From Chloroflexota bacterium (GTDB lineage: Bacteria > Chloroflexota > Dormibacteria > CF-121), in contig VBIS01000087.1 in the NCBI GenBank assembly GCA_005880605.1, positions 1-27,667 of the forward strand: a DNA stretch of 27,667 bases, read 5' to 3'. A program made the translations under genes and the position numbers. How positions within the stretch are numbered: the first letter of the stretch is position 1; every line of letters starts with the position of its first letter. The notes below the pieces were generated by a model. The model did no database searches. It saw nothing but the letters and a program-made list of their open reading frames with translations, and was not told where the DNA came from. Of the stretch, positions 1-8,296 are shown in pieces.

Positions 1-117
1 GGGCACCAGCGTTCGGTGCGCGTCGTGACGCGCAAACCGATCACCCCCTCTGAAGCCGAGGTGCGGGAAAACCCTCGCGCCCGGTCGGCGAAATTACGAG
101 TCGCGGAGAAGTTATGA
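1..117 (+). CDS. rsmH: 16S rRNA (cytosine-1402-N4)-methyltransferase RsmH, C-terminal fragment
   Basis: This is the last 38 codons of an open frame that enters from the left edge and stops at TGA 115-117. The peptide contains TRKPITPSEAE, then ENPRARSAKLRVAEK. This is the highly conserved RsmH (MraW) tail: a K-P-[IL]-x-P-S-x-x-E block followed by N-P-R-[AS]-R-S-A-K-L-R. RsmH uses S-adenosylmethionine to methylate N4 of C1402 in 16S rRNA. It sits at the start of dcw clusters, directly before ftsL, as here. The catalytic SAM-binding part lies outside the window, so only the identity of the tail can be judged. Confidence 0.93.
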   Translation, partial: GHQRSVRVVTRKPITPSEAEVRENPRARSAKLRVAEKL

Positions 118-152
118 ACCCAACCCATGTCATTCCACAAGTCAATACCTGA
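114..152 (+). other. 12-codon mini-ORF in the rsmH-ftsL gap
   Basis: An ATG at 114 overlaps the rsmH stop as ATGA and opens a 12-codon frame ending at TGA 150-152, eight bases before the ftsL start. This is the same 4-nt coupling arrangement seen at many junctions of this operon. It could pass ribosomes from rsmH to the poorly marked ftsL start. The peptide itself shows no recognisable motif, and chance occurrence is quite possible. Confidence 0.2.
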
Positions 153-160
153 GCGGCCGC

Positions 161-649
161 ATGGTGGAAACCCTCCCTCCTGGGCATCTACTAGTGTTGC
201 GGCCCCGCCGGCCCGATCCGACCCCTCCGGCGCGCGCGTTACCCCCTTCGCGCGCGCGCCGGAGTCGCGGCCGGCCATCGATCTCGCCGCTCGTGGGCGC
301 GACCGCGCTGATCGCGGCCGCCCTGCTGTTGGTGGGGCAATCCGCGGCCGCCACCCAGGCGAGCTACCAGATCGCGACGCTGAAGCAGGAACAGGCCCGC
401 CTCTCCGCGGAGCACGACCAGCTCCTGGCCCAGCTCGCCGGCGATCGCGCCGCCAACCGCGTCGCCACCGCGGCCGTACAACTTGGCCTCTCCCATCCCA
501 GCCGGTGGCAGTACGTCCATTCCACGCAGTCGCCGATTGCACTCGGGCCCCGTCCGCAAAACCAGGGTCGGTCCGGCGTCTGGGACGGTGTGCTGGCGGT
601 GCTTGGCGCCGTTATCGGCCGCCCGCTGAACTCGCAACCAGCCCACTAA
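161..649 (+). CDS. ftsL: FtsL/DivIC-type septum formation protein
   Basis: This 162-residue bitopic membrane protein occupies the ftsL slot between rsmH and ftsI. The first ~42 residues are Pro/Arg-rich and cytoplasmic. One hydrophobic segment follows (about 43-62), then a heptad-like coiled coil (about 68-98, rich in Q, E, L and A), and a short LGLSHPSRWQYV region typical of the FtsL/DivIC end of the coil. By family, it would join FtsQ/DivIB and activate the FtsW-FtsI synthase at the septum. ATG 161 is the only ATG/GTG/TTG start in this frame after the rsmH stop, but it has no clear Shine-Dalgarno. Sequence identity in this family is always low, so the call rests on position and topology. 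A perfect 14-bp inverted repeat lies in its N-terminal codons. Confidence 0.8.
   Translation: MVETLPPGHLLVLRPRRPDPTPPARALPPSRARRSRGRPSISPLVGATALIAAALLLVGQSAAATQASYQIATLKQEQARLSAEHDQLLAQLAGDRAANRVATAAVQLGLSHPSRWQYVHSTQSPIALGPRPQNQGRSGVWDGVLAVLGAVIGRPLNSQPAH
225..264. repeat. Perfect 14-bp inverted repeat with CG-alternating arms inside ftsL
   Basis: The arm CTCCGGCGCGCGCG (225-238) is exactly complementary to CGCGCGCGCCGGAG (251-264), with a 12-nt spacer (239-250). The resulting RNA hairpin would be extremely stable and lies about 65 nt after the ftsL start codon. The alternating CG tracts could also adopt Z-DNA. It encodes the Pro/Arg-rich N-terminus. There is no T-tract, so it is not a conventional terminator. 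Confidence 0.8.
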
Positions 650-662
650 GCGGGCGGCGGCG

Positions 663-2372
663 GTGAGGGGCGTCCAGGAGCTCGAGCCTCGCAGTCGCAT
701 CCTTACATTGATGGCGCTGATCCTGAGTGCCTACCTGGTGCTGCTCGGCCGCCTGACCTACTGGCAGGTCTTCCGTCACTCCGATATGGCCCGGCTGGCC
801 TCCGTCTACCACGACGACACGATTACCTTGCCCGCGGTGCGCGGCAATATCCTGGATCGGAACGGCGCGCTGCTCGTAACCAACACGCCGGTCTTCTCGA
901 TCTTCGCCTCGCCGGACCAGATTTCGGCGCGGGAGCGAGCGGACATCGCCGCCAAGCTCGCCCCCATTCTGGATATCACCGCGGACGCGATCCAGGCCAA
1001 GCTGGCGACGACGCGACAGTTCATCTACCTGGCGCGGCGAGTGCCCGCCTCCGTTGCCCAGCAACTGGACAAGCTTCGCCTGCCGGGCATCGGCAAAGTG
1101 GCCGAGACGCAACGATCCTACGTCGATGGTGGCGTAGCGGGATCCACACTGGCCGCCAATCTCCTCGGCTTCGCCAACGATCAGGGCGCCGGCAACTACG
1201 GGATCGAGGGCTACTACGACAAAGTCCTGCACGGCCAGGATGGCTTCGAGGCGACGGTGCGCGATTTGGCGAACCGGCCGATCGTGCTGAGCGACCGGCA
1301 ACGCCGCGATCCGGTCGACGGCGCCTCGCTGCAACTTTCGCTCGACGGCACCATCCAGGTCGTCGCCGAACGCGCGCTTGCCGACGGGGTGCAGAAGTAT
1401 CAGGCGGAGAGCGGTTCGCTGATCATCATGGAGCCGACTACCGGCCGGATCGTCGCCTGGGCCGATGTGCCGAGCTACAACGCCAACCAGTTTGCGACGA
1501 CGCCGACCTCGCAGTTCATCGATCCGATCGTCTCCAATCTTTATGAACCGGGTTCGGTTATGAAGGTCGTGACTCTGGGCGGCGCCCTCGATGACCACGC
1601 CATCACGCCCAACACCCGCTTCAACGAGACCGGCGTCGCCGTCGTCGGTGGGGTGGCCATCCGCAACTGGGACAACCGAGCCCACGGCAACGTCACCATG
1701 ACCCAGGTGCTGCAGAACTCGCTCAACGTCGGCGCGATCAAGGCGCAGCAGCTGGAGGGTGCGGGTCCCTTCTATCAGTATCTGCAAAAGTTCGGCATCG
1801 GTTCCCGAACCGGGATCGATGTCGCCGCCGAGACGGCCGAGCCGCTGCGCGATCTCGCCAAGTGGAAACCAGTCGAGCTCGCCACCGCCTCCTTCGGCCA
1901 GGGTGTGGACACCACGGCGATCGAAATGCTGGCCGCCGTCAACGTGGTGGCCACCGGCGGCAACCTGGTGTGGCCGCACGTGGTCGACCAGGTGATCGAT
2001 AGCAACGGCACTCGTCACCCGGTGGCGCCACGGGTGGTCCGGCAGGTCATCAGTCCCAAAGCCGCGCAGCAGATGCAGCAGATGATGGTCGGCGTCGTCG
2101 AGCACGGCTCCGGTTTTGCGGCCCGAATCGATGGCTTCAAGAACCGGATCGCGGGCAAGACCGGGACGGCCAGCATCCCGGAAAACGGGAGCTACGCGAA
2201 GGACCAGACGATCGGTTCCTTCGTCGGCTTCGTGCCCGCCGATCACCCGCAGTTCATCATGCTGGTGATCACTCGCAAGCTGAAGGTCCTCTTCGAAGGC
2301 GCCTATGTCGCCGCCCCAATCTGGAAACAGGTCGCCAGCGCCCTGATCACCCAGTGGCAGATCGCGCCGTGA
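663..2372 (+). CDS. ftsI: Septal peptidoglycan transpeptidase FtsI (class B PBP, PBP3-like)
   Basis: This 569-residue class B penicillin-binding protein cross-links septal peptidoglycan. An N-terminal membrane anchor lies at about residues 13-34. The pedestal domain follows, with RGNILDRNG near residue 60, then the transpeptidase domain. All three active-site motifs are present: SVMK (S298 nucleophile, K301), SLN (353-355) and KTGT (499-502). There are no C-terminal PASTA repeats. Start GTG 663 lies 13 nt after ftsL. The in-frame ATG at 711 would cut into the anchor, so GTG is preferred. The protein should work with FtsW encoded downstream. murE, which usually follows, is missing: murF starts only 25 nt later. 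Confidence 0.95.
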   Translation: MRGVQELEPRSRILTLMALILSAYLVLLGRLTYWQVFRHSDMARLASVYHDDTITLPAVRGNILDRNGALLVTNTPVFSIFASPDQISARERADIAAKLAPILDITADAIQAKLATTRQFIYLARRVPASVAQQLDKLRLPGIGKVAETQRSYVDGGVAGSTLAANLLGFANDQGAGNYGIEGYYDKVLHGQDGFEATVRDLANRPIVLSDRQRRDPVDGASLQLSLDGTIQVVAERALADGVQKYQAESGSLIIMEPTTGRIVAWADVPSYNANQFATTPTSQFIDPIVSNLYEPGSVMKVVTLGGALDDHAITPNTRFNETGVAVVGGVAIRNWDNRAHGNVTMTQVLQNSLNVGAIKAQQLEGAGPFYQYLQKFGIGSRTGIDVAAETAEPLRDLAKWKPVELATASFGQGVDTTAIEMLAAVNVVATGGNLVWPHVVDQVIDSNGTRHPVAPRVVRQVISPKAAQQMQQMMVGVVEHGSGFAARIDGFKNRIAGKTGTASIPENGSYAKDQTIGSFVGFVPADHPQFIMLVITRKLKVLFEGAYVAAPIWKQVASALITQWQIAP

Positions 2373-2397
2373 TCCGGCCAGCGACAATAAGGGGACT

Positions 2398-3771
2398 GTG
2401 GCGATGTCGGTAAAGGACGTGGTGCAGGCGACGCGCGGCCGGCTCCTCCGCGGTTCGCCGGACGTTTCGCTGAGCGCGTTGTTCACCGATTCGCGCGAGG
2501 TGAAGCCAGGCGGCCTCTTCGTCGCCCTGCGCGGCGAGCAGCACGACGGCCATGGTTTCATTCCGCAGGCGATCGATCGCGGGGCCGCCGGCATCCTGTG
2601 TGAGCAGCCACCGCAGGCAATGGACGACGCCGCGGTCATCGTGGTCGAGGACACGCGGCAAGCCCTCTTCGACATCACCGCCGATCGCCTGCGCCGCCGG
2701 GCGCTGCCGATTGTGGCGATCACCGGCAGCGCCGGAAAAACGACGACCAAGGACCTGATCGCTCACGTGCTCGGGCGCCGGCTGCGCGTGCACAAGAGCG
2801 AGGGCAACCTCAATACCTATACCGGGATCCCGATGACGATTTTTCAGATGGACCCGCGCGATCGAGCCCTGGTGGTCGAGTACGCGATGTCCCGGGCAGG
2901 GGAAATCCGCGAGCTGACCCTGGCGGCCCCGCCGACGATCGGGGTCGTGCTCAACGTGGGACTGGCCCACGTCGGATTCCTGGGCTCGATCGACGCGGTT
3001 GCCGCCGCCAAGCGCGAGCTGGTCGAGGGCCTAGCGCCCGGCGGGTTGGCGGTGCTCAATGCCGACGATCCGAGGGTGCGGGCGATGTCGGCGGTGGCGC
3101 GTCGTTTCACGCAGTACGGGCTGGCGAGCGACGCCAGCGTGCGCGCCGAGCGGATCCGGCTACACGGCCTCGAAGGCAGCACCTTCACGCTGGCCACGCC
3201 GCGCGGCAAGGCCGAGGTCTATCTCCGCCTTCCCGGCGAGCACAGCATCTCGAATGCGCTGGCGGCGGCGGCCGTCGCGCTTGAATTCGAGTTCGACGGG
3301 CCCGCCATCGCATCGGCCCTCCACGGCTTCACGCCGCCCGCCCGGCGAATGAACATCGTCAGCGGGCGCAACGGCGCCACGGTGATCGACGATTCCTACA
3401 ACGCCAGTCCTGGTTCGATGCAGGCCGCGCTCCACGTTCTCGAGCTGGCGCCGAAAGGTTCGCTCAAGGTGGCGGTCCTCGGCGACATGCTGGAGTTGGG
3501 CGACCATGCCGCGCGCGCGCACGACGAGATCGGATCGTTGGCGGGGAAAACCGCCGACGTCGTGATCGCGGTGGGGGAGTACGCCCCTCGGGTTGTGGAG
3601 TCCGCGCGTCGTGCCGGTCTGGCCAAGGAGCGGGCGTATGTTGTCGAGGGGGCCGACCAGGTAGTGGCGGCGCTGGCGCCGCTGCTGACTCCGCAGACGC
3701 AGGTGCTGGTCAAAGGCTCCCGCGGCATGCGGCTGGAGCGGGTGGTCGAGCAAATTCGCGAGGGCTCATGA
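2398..3771 (+). CDS. murF: UDP-N-acetylmuramoyl-tripeptide--D-alanyl-D-alanine ligase
   Basis: This cytoplasmic ATP-dependent Mur ligase adds D-Ala-D-Ala to the UDP-MurNAc-tripeptide. At 457 residues it is normal length. The N-terminal substrate domain carries the MurF signature TDSREVKPGGLFVAL. The P-loop is GSAGKTTTKD (G110, K114). The central domain has LNVGLAHVGFLGS followed by AAKREL, and the C-terminal domain has DDSYNASPGSM. GGGG at 2391-2394 precedes both GTG 2398 and ATG 2404. ATG 2404 has the more usual spacing (9 nt), so the true protein may be two residues shorter. The stop overlaps mraY as ATGA. Confidence 0.96.
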   Translation: MAMSVKDVVQATRGRLLRGSPDVSLSALFTDSREVKPGGLFVALRGEQHDGHGFIPQAIDRGAAGILCEQPPQAMDDAAVIVVEDTRQALFDITADRLRRRALPIVAITGSAGKTTTKDLIAHVLGRRLRVHKSEGNLNTYTGIPMTIFQMDPRDRALVVEYAMSRAGEIRELTLAAPPTIGVVLNVGLAHVGFLGSIDAVAAAKRELVEGLAPGGLAVLNADDPRVRAMSAVARRFTQYGLASDASVRAERIRLHGLEGSTFTLATPRGKAEVYLRLPGEHSISNALAAAAVALEFEFDGPAIASALHGFTPPARRMNIVSGRNGATVIDDSYNASPGSMQAALHVLELAPKGSLKVAVLGDMLELGDHAARAHDEIGSLAGKTADVVIAVGEYAPRVVESARRAGLAKERAYVVEGADQVVAALAPLLTPQTQVLVKGSRGMRLERVVEQIREGS

Positions 3772-4721
3772 CGCCCTTCATCGTTTTCGTCGCGGCCCTC
3801 ATCGTCAGCGCACTCGTGTTCCCGGCCGCGATTGGCCGGCTGGCACGCGCCCGGATGGGCCAGCAGATCCGCGAGGAGGGTCCGGCCGCTCACCACGCCA
3901 AGGCGGGAACCCCGACGGCGGGTGGGCTCGTGTTCCTGATCGTGGCCCTGCTCCTCTATCTGGTCGCCGACCGGTCAATCGCCGGTGGCTTTGTGGTGAT
4001 TGCACTCGCACTGGGCGGAGCGCTCGGCTTCGTCGACGACTACGCGGCGATTCGCGGCGGGCGTAATCTGGGGCTCCAGGCGCGCTACAAGATCGTCATC
4101 CAACTCGCGAGTGGCGCGCTGCTCGGCGTCCTCGCGCTGCGTTGGGGTCTGACCTCGCAGCTGGTTCCCTTCGACGGCCGGCATGCGATCGGCGCTTGGA
4201 TGATCCTGGTGAGTGCCCTTGCGGTTGCCGCCGGATCCAATGCCTTCAACCTGACGGACGGCAGCGACGGCCTGGCCGCCGGAGCGGGTGCCATCAGCTT
4301 CGGCGCCCTCGCTTTGGTCGCGGTCCTGCAGCATCACCCGAGCGCCGGGCTGGTGCCGGCGATCCTGGCGGGTTGTCTTTGCGGCTTCCTCTTCTACAAC
4401 TTCTTTCCCGCGCGCATCTTCATGGGTGACACCGGCAGCCTCGCGCTGGGGACGGCGATGGTGGCAGCCGCCATCACCACCGGCTTTCTCTGGTATCTCC
4501 CGCTGCTCGCGCTGGTCTTCGTCGTCGAGACCGTCTCGGTGATCGCCCAGGTGGCGAGTTTCAAGATGACCGGGAAGCGCATCATCCGGATGTCGCCGCT
4601 CCACAACCATTTCATCGTCTCCGGATGGCGCGAGATGCCAATCGCCCTTTATTTCTGGGCCGGCTCGCTCATTGCCGCCGCGCTGGCGTTGGCGCTGGCG
4701 CGGCCGGGACACACGGCGTGA
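3768..4721 (+). CDS. mraY: Phospho-N-acetylmuramoyl-pentapeptide transferase
   Basis: This 317-residue polytopic membrane enzyme transfers phospho-MurNAc-pentapeptide to undecaprenyl phosphate, forming lipid I. Family motifs occur in order: HHAKAGTPTAGG (42-53), DD of the Mg-binding pair (D90, D91), NLTDGSDGLAAG (161-172), GDTGSLALG (220-228) and SPLHNHF (276-282). About ten hydrophobic helices are visible. ATG 3768 overlaps the murF stop, and the stop overlaps the murD GTG, so translation is probably coupled across three genes. It is slightly shorter than many MraY proteins, with a compact cytoplasmic N-terminus. Confidence 0.97.
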   Translation: MTPFIVFVAALIVSALVFPAAIGRLARARMGQQIREEGPAAHHAKAGTPTAGGLVFLIVALLLYLVADRSIAGGFVVIALALGGALGFVDDYAAIRGGRNLGLQARYKIVIQLASGALLGVLALRWGLTSQLVPFDGRHAIGAWMILVSALAVAAGSNAFNLTDGSDGLAAGAGAISFGALALVAVLQHHPSAGLVPAILAGCLCGFLFYNFFPARIFMGDTGSLALGTAMVAAAITTGFLWYLPLLALVFVVETVSVIAQVASFKMTGKRIIRMSPLHNHFIVSGWREMPIALYFWAGSLIAAALALALARPGHTA

Positions 4722-6070
4722 TCGACACGAGCGGCCGCCACGCCCTCGTCGTCGGCTACGGGCGCAGCGGCCGCGCGGCGGCATCCTTCATCACCCAACG
4801 AGGCGGATCCGTGCGCGTCGTCGACCGGGCCGACACGCCAGAGCTTCGGGCCGAGCTGGCCAAGGCCGGGATCCCCGCCCGGCTCGGCGGCTACGGCACG
4901 GAAGACCTGAACGGTACCGACCTTCTGGTCGTCAGCCCCGGGGTCGCCTGGGACGAGCCGCTGCTCGAGAGCGCGCGACAGCGCGGCATCGAGGTAACGA
5001 GCGAGATCGACCTGTTCTTCCGGGCCTGCCGCAGCCGCATCGCGGGCATCACCGGGACCAATGGCAAGACGACGACCACGGCGCTGACCACCGAGGTGCT
5101 GCGGGCCGGTGGCCTGCGCGTCATGCGGGGCGGCAATATCGGTGAGCCGGTGCTCGACCGCATCGACCAGCTGCAACCTGACGATTGGGTCGTGCTGGAG
5201 TTGAGCAGCTTTCAACTGGAATCGATTGCGAAGCCTCGCCTGCACATCGGGGTGGTGCTGAACGTGACCCCCGACCATCTGGATCGACACAAGTCCTTCG
5301 AACGCTATCGGGATATCAAGGCGCGGGCGGTTCGCTTCATGCAGGAGGACGACCACGCGGTGCTGAACCTCGATGACTCCGCCTGCGCCGCCATGCGGTC
5401 GCAGACCCACGGGCAGGTCATCGGCTTTGGGATAAACCAGCCGGTCGATCGAGGGGTCATGGTTAGCGATGACTGGGTCACGATCGCGGAGGCGGGCGAC
5501 CGGCGGCGTGTGCTGCGCGCCACCGACGTGCCGCTCCCCGGCGAGCACAACCTCAGTAACGTGATGGCCGCCATCGGCGCCGGTCACGCCGCCGGCGTCG
5601 ACGTCGAGCGGATGGCCGAGGCAGTCCGGAAATTCAAGGCGGTCGAGCACCGGCTCGAACCGATCGGCACCTTCAACGGCGTTCGCTGGTACAACGACTC
5701 CAAAGCCACCAACCCCGATTCGACCTACAAAGCTCTGGCGGCGTTCAGCGAGCCGATCGTTTTGATCGCCGGCGGCCGCAGTAAGGGGATCGACATCGAG
5801 CCGCTGGCGCAGGCGATTGCGCAGCGGGTGGTGGCGCTTGTGGCGATGGGGGAGACCGGCGAGGAACTGGCTCGTCGCACCCGCGAGGCCGGCCTGGCGC
5901 GCGTCGAGCGCGCCAACGACCTTGCGGATGCGGTGCGCAAGGCAGCGGCGCTGGCGCCGCCGGGATCGGTGGTCCTGCTGTCGCCCGCCTTCACCAGCTA
6001 CGACATGTTCCGCGATTACGAGGACCGCGGGCGACGCTTCAAGGCAACCGTCCTTAAGGAGCTGCGATGA
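4718..6070 (+). CDS. murD: UDP-N-acetylmuramoylalanine--D-glutamate ligase
   Basis: This 450-residue cytoplasmic ligase adds D-Glu to UDP-MurNAc-L-Ala. It has an N-terminal Rossmann-like domain (VVGYGRSGRAAA), the P-loop GTNGKTTT (G113, K117), TPDHLDRH in the central domain and NDSKATNPDSTYKAL in the C-terminal domain. The last block is a MurD signature. GTG 4718 overlaps the mraY stop as GTGA and gives the usual family length. An in-frame ATG at 4625 would add 31 residues encoded inside mraY and is unlikely. The stop overlaps the ftsW ATG. Confidence 0.96.
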   Translation: MIDTSGRHALVVGYGRSGRAAASFITQRGGSVRVVDRADTPELRAELAKAGIPARLGGYGTEDLNGTDLLVVSPGVAWDEPLLESARQRGIEVTSEIDLFFRACRSRIAGITGTNGKTTTTALTTEVLRAGGLRVMRGGNIGEPVLDRIDQLQPDDWVVLELSSFQLESIAKPRLHIGVVLNVTPDHLDRHKSFERYRDIKARAVRFMQEDDHAVLNLDDSACAAMRSQTHGQVIGFGINQPVDRGVMVSDDWVTIAEAGDRRRVLRATDVPLPGEHNLSNVMAAIGAGHAAGVDVERMAEAVRKFKAVEHRLEPIGTFNGVRWYNDSKATNPDSTYKALAAFSEPIVLIAGGRSKGIDIEPLAQAIAQRVVALVAMGETGEELARRTREAGLARVERANDLADAVRKAAALAPPGSVVLLSPAFTSYDMFRDYEDRGRRFKATVLKELR

Positions 6071-7320
6071 GGGCGAGGGCCGCATTGGAGCTTCCGGCCG
6101 CGTCGCGCACGCTGGCCTCGAGCCGGCTCTGGCGTCGCGGTGACCGGGCTCTGCTGCTCGCGGTCGGGGCGCTGACCGCCTTCGGGCTGGTCATGGTCTT
6201 CTCCGCGTCTGAGGTGCAGGGCTGGTTGTGGTTCCACAATGCCGCCTACTACTTCGAGCACCAGCTGATGTGGCTGGCGCTGGGCGTCATCCTGCTTGTT
6301 GCCGGGGCCAACCTCGACTATCACCGCCTACGTCCGCTCGCCATGCCGCTTGGCCTGGTGACGGTGGTCCTCATGGTGCTGGTGCTGCTGCCGCACTTTG
6401 GCGTCGAAGTCAACGGTGCCCGGCGCTGGCTGCGACTCGGACCGCTGCAGATGCAGCCCGCCGAGCTGGCGAAGATCGCGGCCATCGTCTTCATGGCGCT
6501 CTGGTTGGAGCGTCACCGCGATCGGCTGTCGTCATTGGAAAACGGCGTCGTGCCCTTTCTCGCGCTGCTCGGATTTACGGTCCTGCTGGTCATCCTGGAG
6601 CGCGACCTCGGCACCACTCTGATCGTCGCCGGCATTCTGCTCGCTCAGTTCCTGGTGGCCGGTGGGCGCAAGCGCCACGTGCTCCTGCTGGCGCTGATCA
6701 TGGCGCTTTGTGTCTACCTCTTCATTCGGATGGAGCCCTACCGATTGCATCGCATCCTGGCTTTCGTCGATCCCTGGTCGGATCCGCTCAATACCGGCTT
6801 CCAAGCGATCCAGTCGGTGGTGGCGCTGGGTTCGGGCGGCTTCGCCGGCCTTGGCCTGGGTCACAGTATTCAGAAGTACCAGTGGCTGCCCTTTGCCCAC
6901 ACCGACTTCATCTTCGCCATCGTCGGCGAGGAGACCGGACTGCTCGGCACCAGCGCCGTGCTCGGCCTGTTTGGTCTCTTTGCCTATCGCGGCTACCGCG
7001 TCGCGCTGAAAGCCCCGGATGCCTTCGGGTCGCTGCTCGCCTGCGGCGTCACGACCTGGATCGCGTTGCAAGCCCTGATCAACATCGCCGCCGTCACCGT
7101 CACCTTGCCCACCACCGGCATCCCGTTGCCCTTCATCAGCTATGGTGGCTCATCGCTGGCGATCACGCTGCTGGCGGTCGGCATACTGATGAACGTTTCG
7201 ACCCAGAGCGAGAAGGTGGGATGGATCCGGCATGCGAGTATTGATCTCGGGCGGCGGAACGGGCGGACACTTGTTCCCGGCGATCGCCGTCGCGCAGGCG
7301 CTGTCGCGGAACGCACCTGA
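6067..7320 (+). CDS. ftsW: SEDS-family septal peptidoglycan glycosyltransferase FtsW
   Basis: This 417-residue polytopic membrane protein polymerises lipid II at the septum together with FtsI. SEDS motifs are visible: NGARRWLRLGPLQMQPAELAK (116-136), ERDLGTT (178-184), GHSIQKYQWLPFAHTDFIFA with the presumed catalytic Asp D280, GEETG (287-291) and PTTGIPLPFISYGGSS (348-363). The close link to ftsI, murG and ddl argues for FtsW rather than RodA. The start ATG overlaps the murD stop. The last ~29 residues, a basic cytoplasmic tail, come from an 89-nt overlap with murG. This is far longer than the other overlaps in the operon. Confidence 0.95.
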   Translation: MRARAALELPAASRTLASSRLWRRGDRALLLAVGALTAFGLVMVFSASEVQGWLWFHNAAYYFEHQLMWLALGVILLVAGANLDYHRLRPLAMPLGLVTVVLMVLVLLPHFGVEVNGARRWLRLGPLQMQPAELAKIAAIVFMALWLERHRDRLSSLENGVVPFLALLGFTVLLVILERDLGTTLIVAGILLAQFLVAGGRKRHVLLLALIMALCVYLFIRMEPYRLHRILAFVDPWSDPLNTGFQAIQSVVALGSGGFAGLGLGHSIQKYQWLPFAHTDFIFAIVGEETGLLGTSAVLGLFGLFAYRGYRVALKAPDAFGSLLACGVTTWIALQALINIAAVTVTLPTTGIPLPFISYGGSSLAITLLAVGILMNVSTQSEKVGWIRHASIDLGRRNGRTLVPGDRRRAGAVAERT

Positions 7321-8296
7321 CACCCAGATCCTTTATGTCGGGCGGCGGGGTGGCATGGAGGAGCAGGTCGTGCCGCGCTACGGCATCCCGCTGCAAACGA
7401 TCGTCGCCGCCAAGCTCGACATGGAGAAGCTCTGGCGCAACTGGTCGTTTCCCCTTGTTGCTCCGCAGGCGCTCCTGCAGTCGGCGCGCATTGTGCGCCG
7501 GTTCCGTCCCGACGTCGTGCTGGGTACCGGCGGCTACGTCAGCGCGCCGGTCGTCCTCGCCTCCGCCATGGCCCGTGTGCCGGTGGTGCTCCAGGAACAG
7601 AACGCCATGCCTGGGCGAGCGACCCGGCTCCTCTCTTATGTGGCCAGGGTCGTGGCCACCGCCTACCCGGAGTCGGCCCCCCACCTCCACGCCAAGGCGG
7701 TCGTGACGGGGACGCCGGTCCGCAGCGAATTCTGGAAGCGGCGTGGGGACTTCCCGACGCGCCCGCAGCGGCTCCTGATTCTGGGTGGGAGCCAGGGCGC
7801 GCACCGCATCAACGAGGCGGTGGCCACCGCCGTGCCGGAGCTCACCGGCCGGTTGGGGTTGGACGTCTGGCATCAAACCGGCGAGCGCGATCTTCGCTGG
7901 TTGGAGAGCCTGGGGTCGTCGTCGGGTGGACGCTACCATCCGTTCGCGTTTGCCGACGACCTGGCCGAGAAGGTGTATGCGGCCGACCTGGTCCTCAGTC
8001 GTGCGGGCGCCGGCAGCATCAGCGAGGTCAGCGCAGCGGGCATTCCCATGCTGCTTGTCCCCGGTCCTTTTGCCGGTGGTCATCAGCGGCTCAACGCTGA
8101 ACCCTTCGAACGCGCGGGCGCGGCGCGGGTAATCGCGAACGAGGAGTGTGACGGCCCGCGCCTTACCCGGGAAATCGCCGGCATCGCCGACGATCCCGCC
8201 GGGTATAGCAAGATGGTGATCGCCATGCGCGGGTTGGGTCGACCGCGAGCTGCCGAGGAGGTGGCGGACTTGCTCCAAGCCGCCGCCAGTTCCTGA
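7232..8296 (+). CDS. murG: UDP-GlcNAc:lipid I N-acetylglucosaminyltransferase
   Basis: This 354-residue peripheral membrane GT-B glycosyltransferase converts lipid I to lipid II. The N-terminal GGGTGGHLFPA loop (7-17) and LGTGGYVSAP bind the lipid-linked acceptor. LILGGSQGAHRIN opens the C-terminal domain. SRAGAGSISE with GHQRLNA forms the UDP-GlcNAc site. Full family length supports ATG 7232 even though it lies 89 nt inside ftsW. The stop TGA shares one base with the next ATG (TGATG), so the ligase gene that follows is probably translationally coupled. Confidence 0.96.
   Translation: MRVLISGGGTGGHLFPAIAVAQALSRNAPDTQILYVGRRGGMEEQVVPRYGIPLQTIVAAKLDMEKLWRNWSFPLVAPQALLQSARIVRRFRPDVVLGTGGYVSAPVVLASAMARVPVVLQEQNAMPGRATRLLSYVARVVATAYPESAPHLHAKAVVTGTPVRSEFWKRRGDFPTRPQRLLILGGSQGAHRINEAVATAVPELTGRLGLDVWHQTGERDLRWLESLGSSSGGRYHPFAFADDLAEKVYAADLVLSRAGAGSISEVSAAGIPMLLVPGPFAGGHQRLNAEPFERAGAARVIANEECDGPRLTREIAGIADDPAGYSKMVIAMRGLGRPRAAEEVADLLQAAASS

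Noticed and set aside
612..2750. Very long antisense open frame opposite ftsI and murF
   Set aside because: High GC content suppresses stops on the opposite strand. The translation has no recognisable domain and mirrors two well-supported genes.
4625..4717. Upstream ATG giving a 481-residue MurD
   Set aside because: The extra residues lie inside mraY and lack family similarity; the GTGA overlap at 4718 gives a normal MurD.
4649..6085. Long antisense open frame opposite murD
   Set aside because: Shadow of the murD codon pattern; no motifs and no start context.
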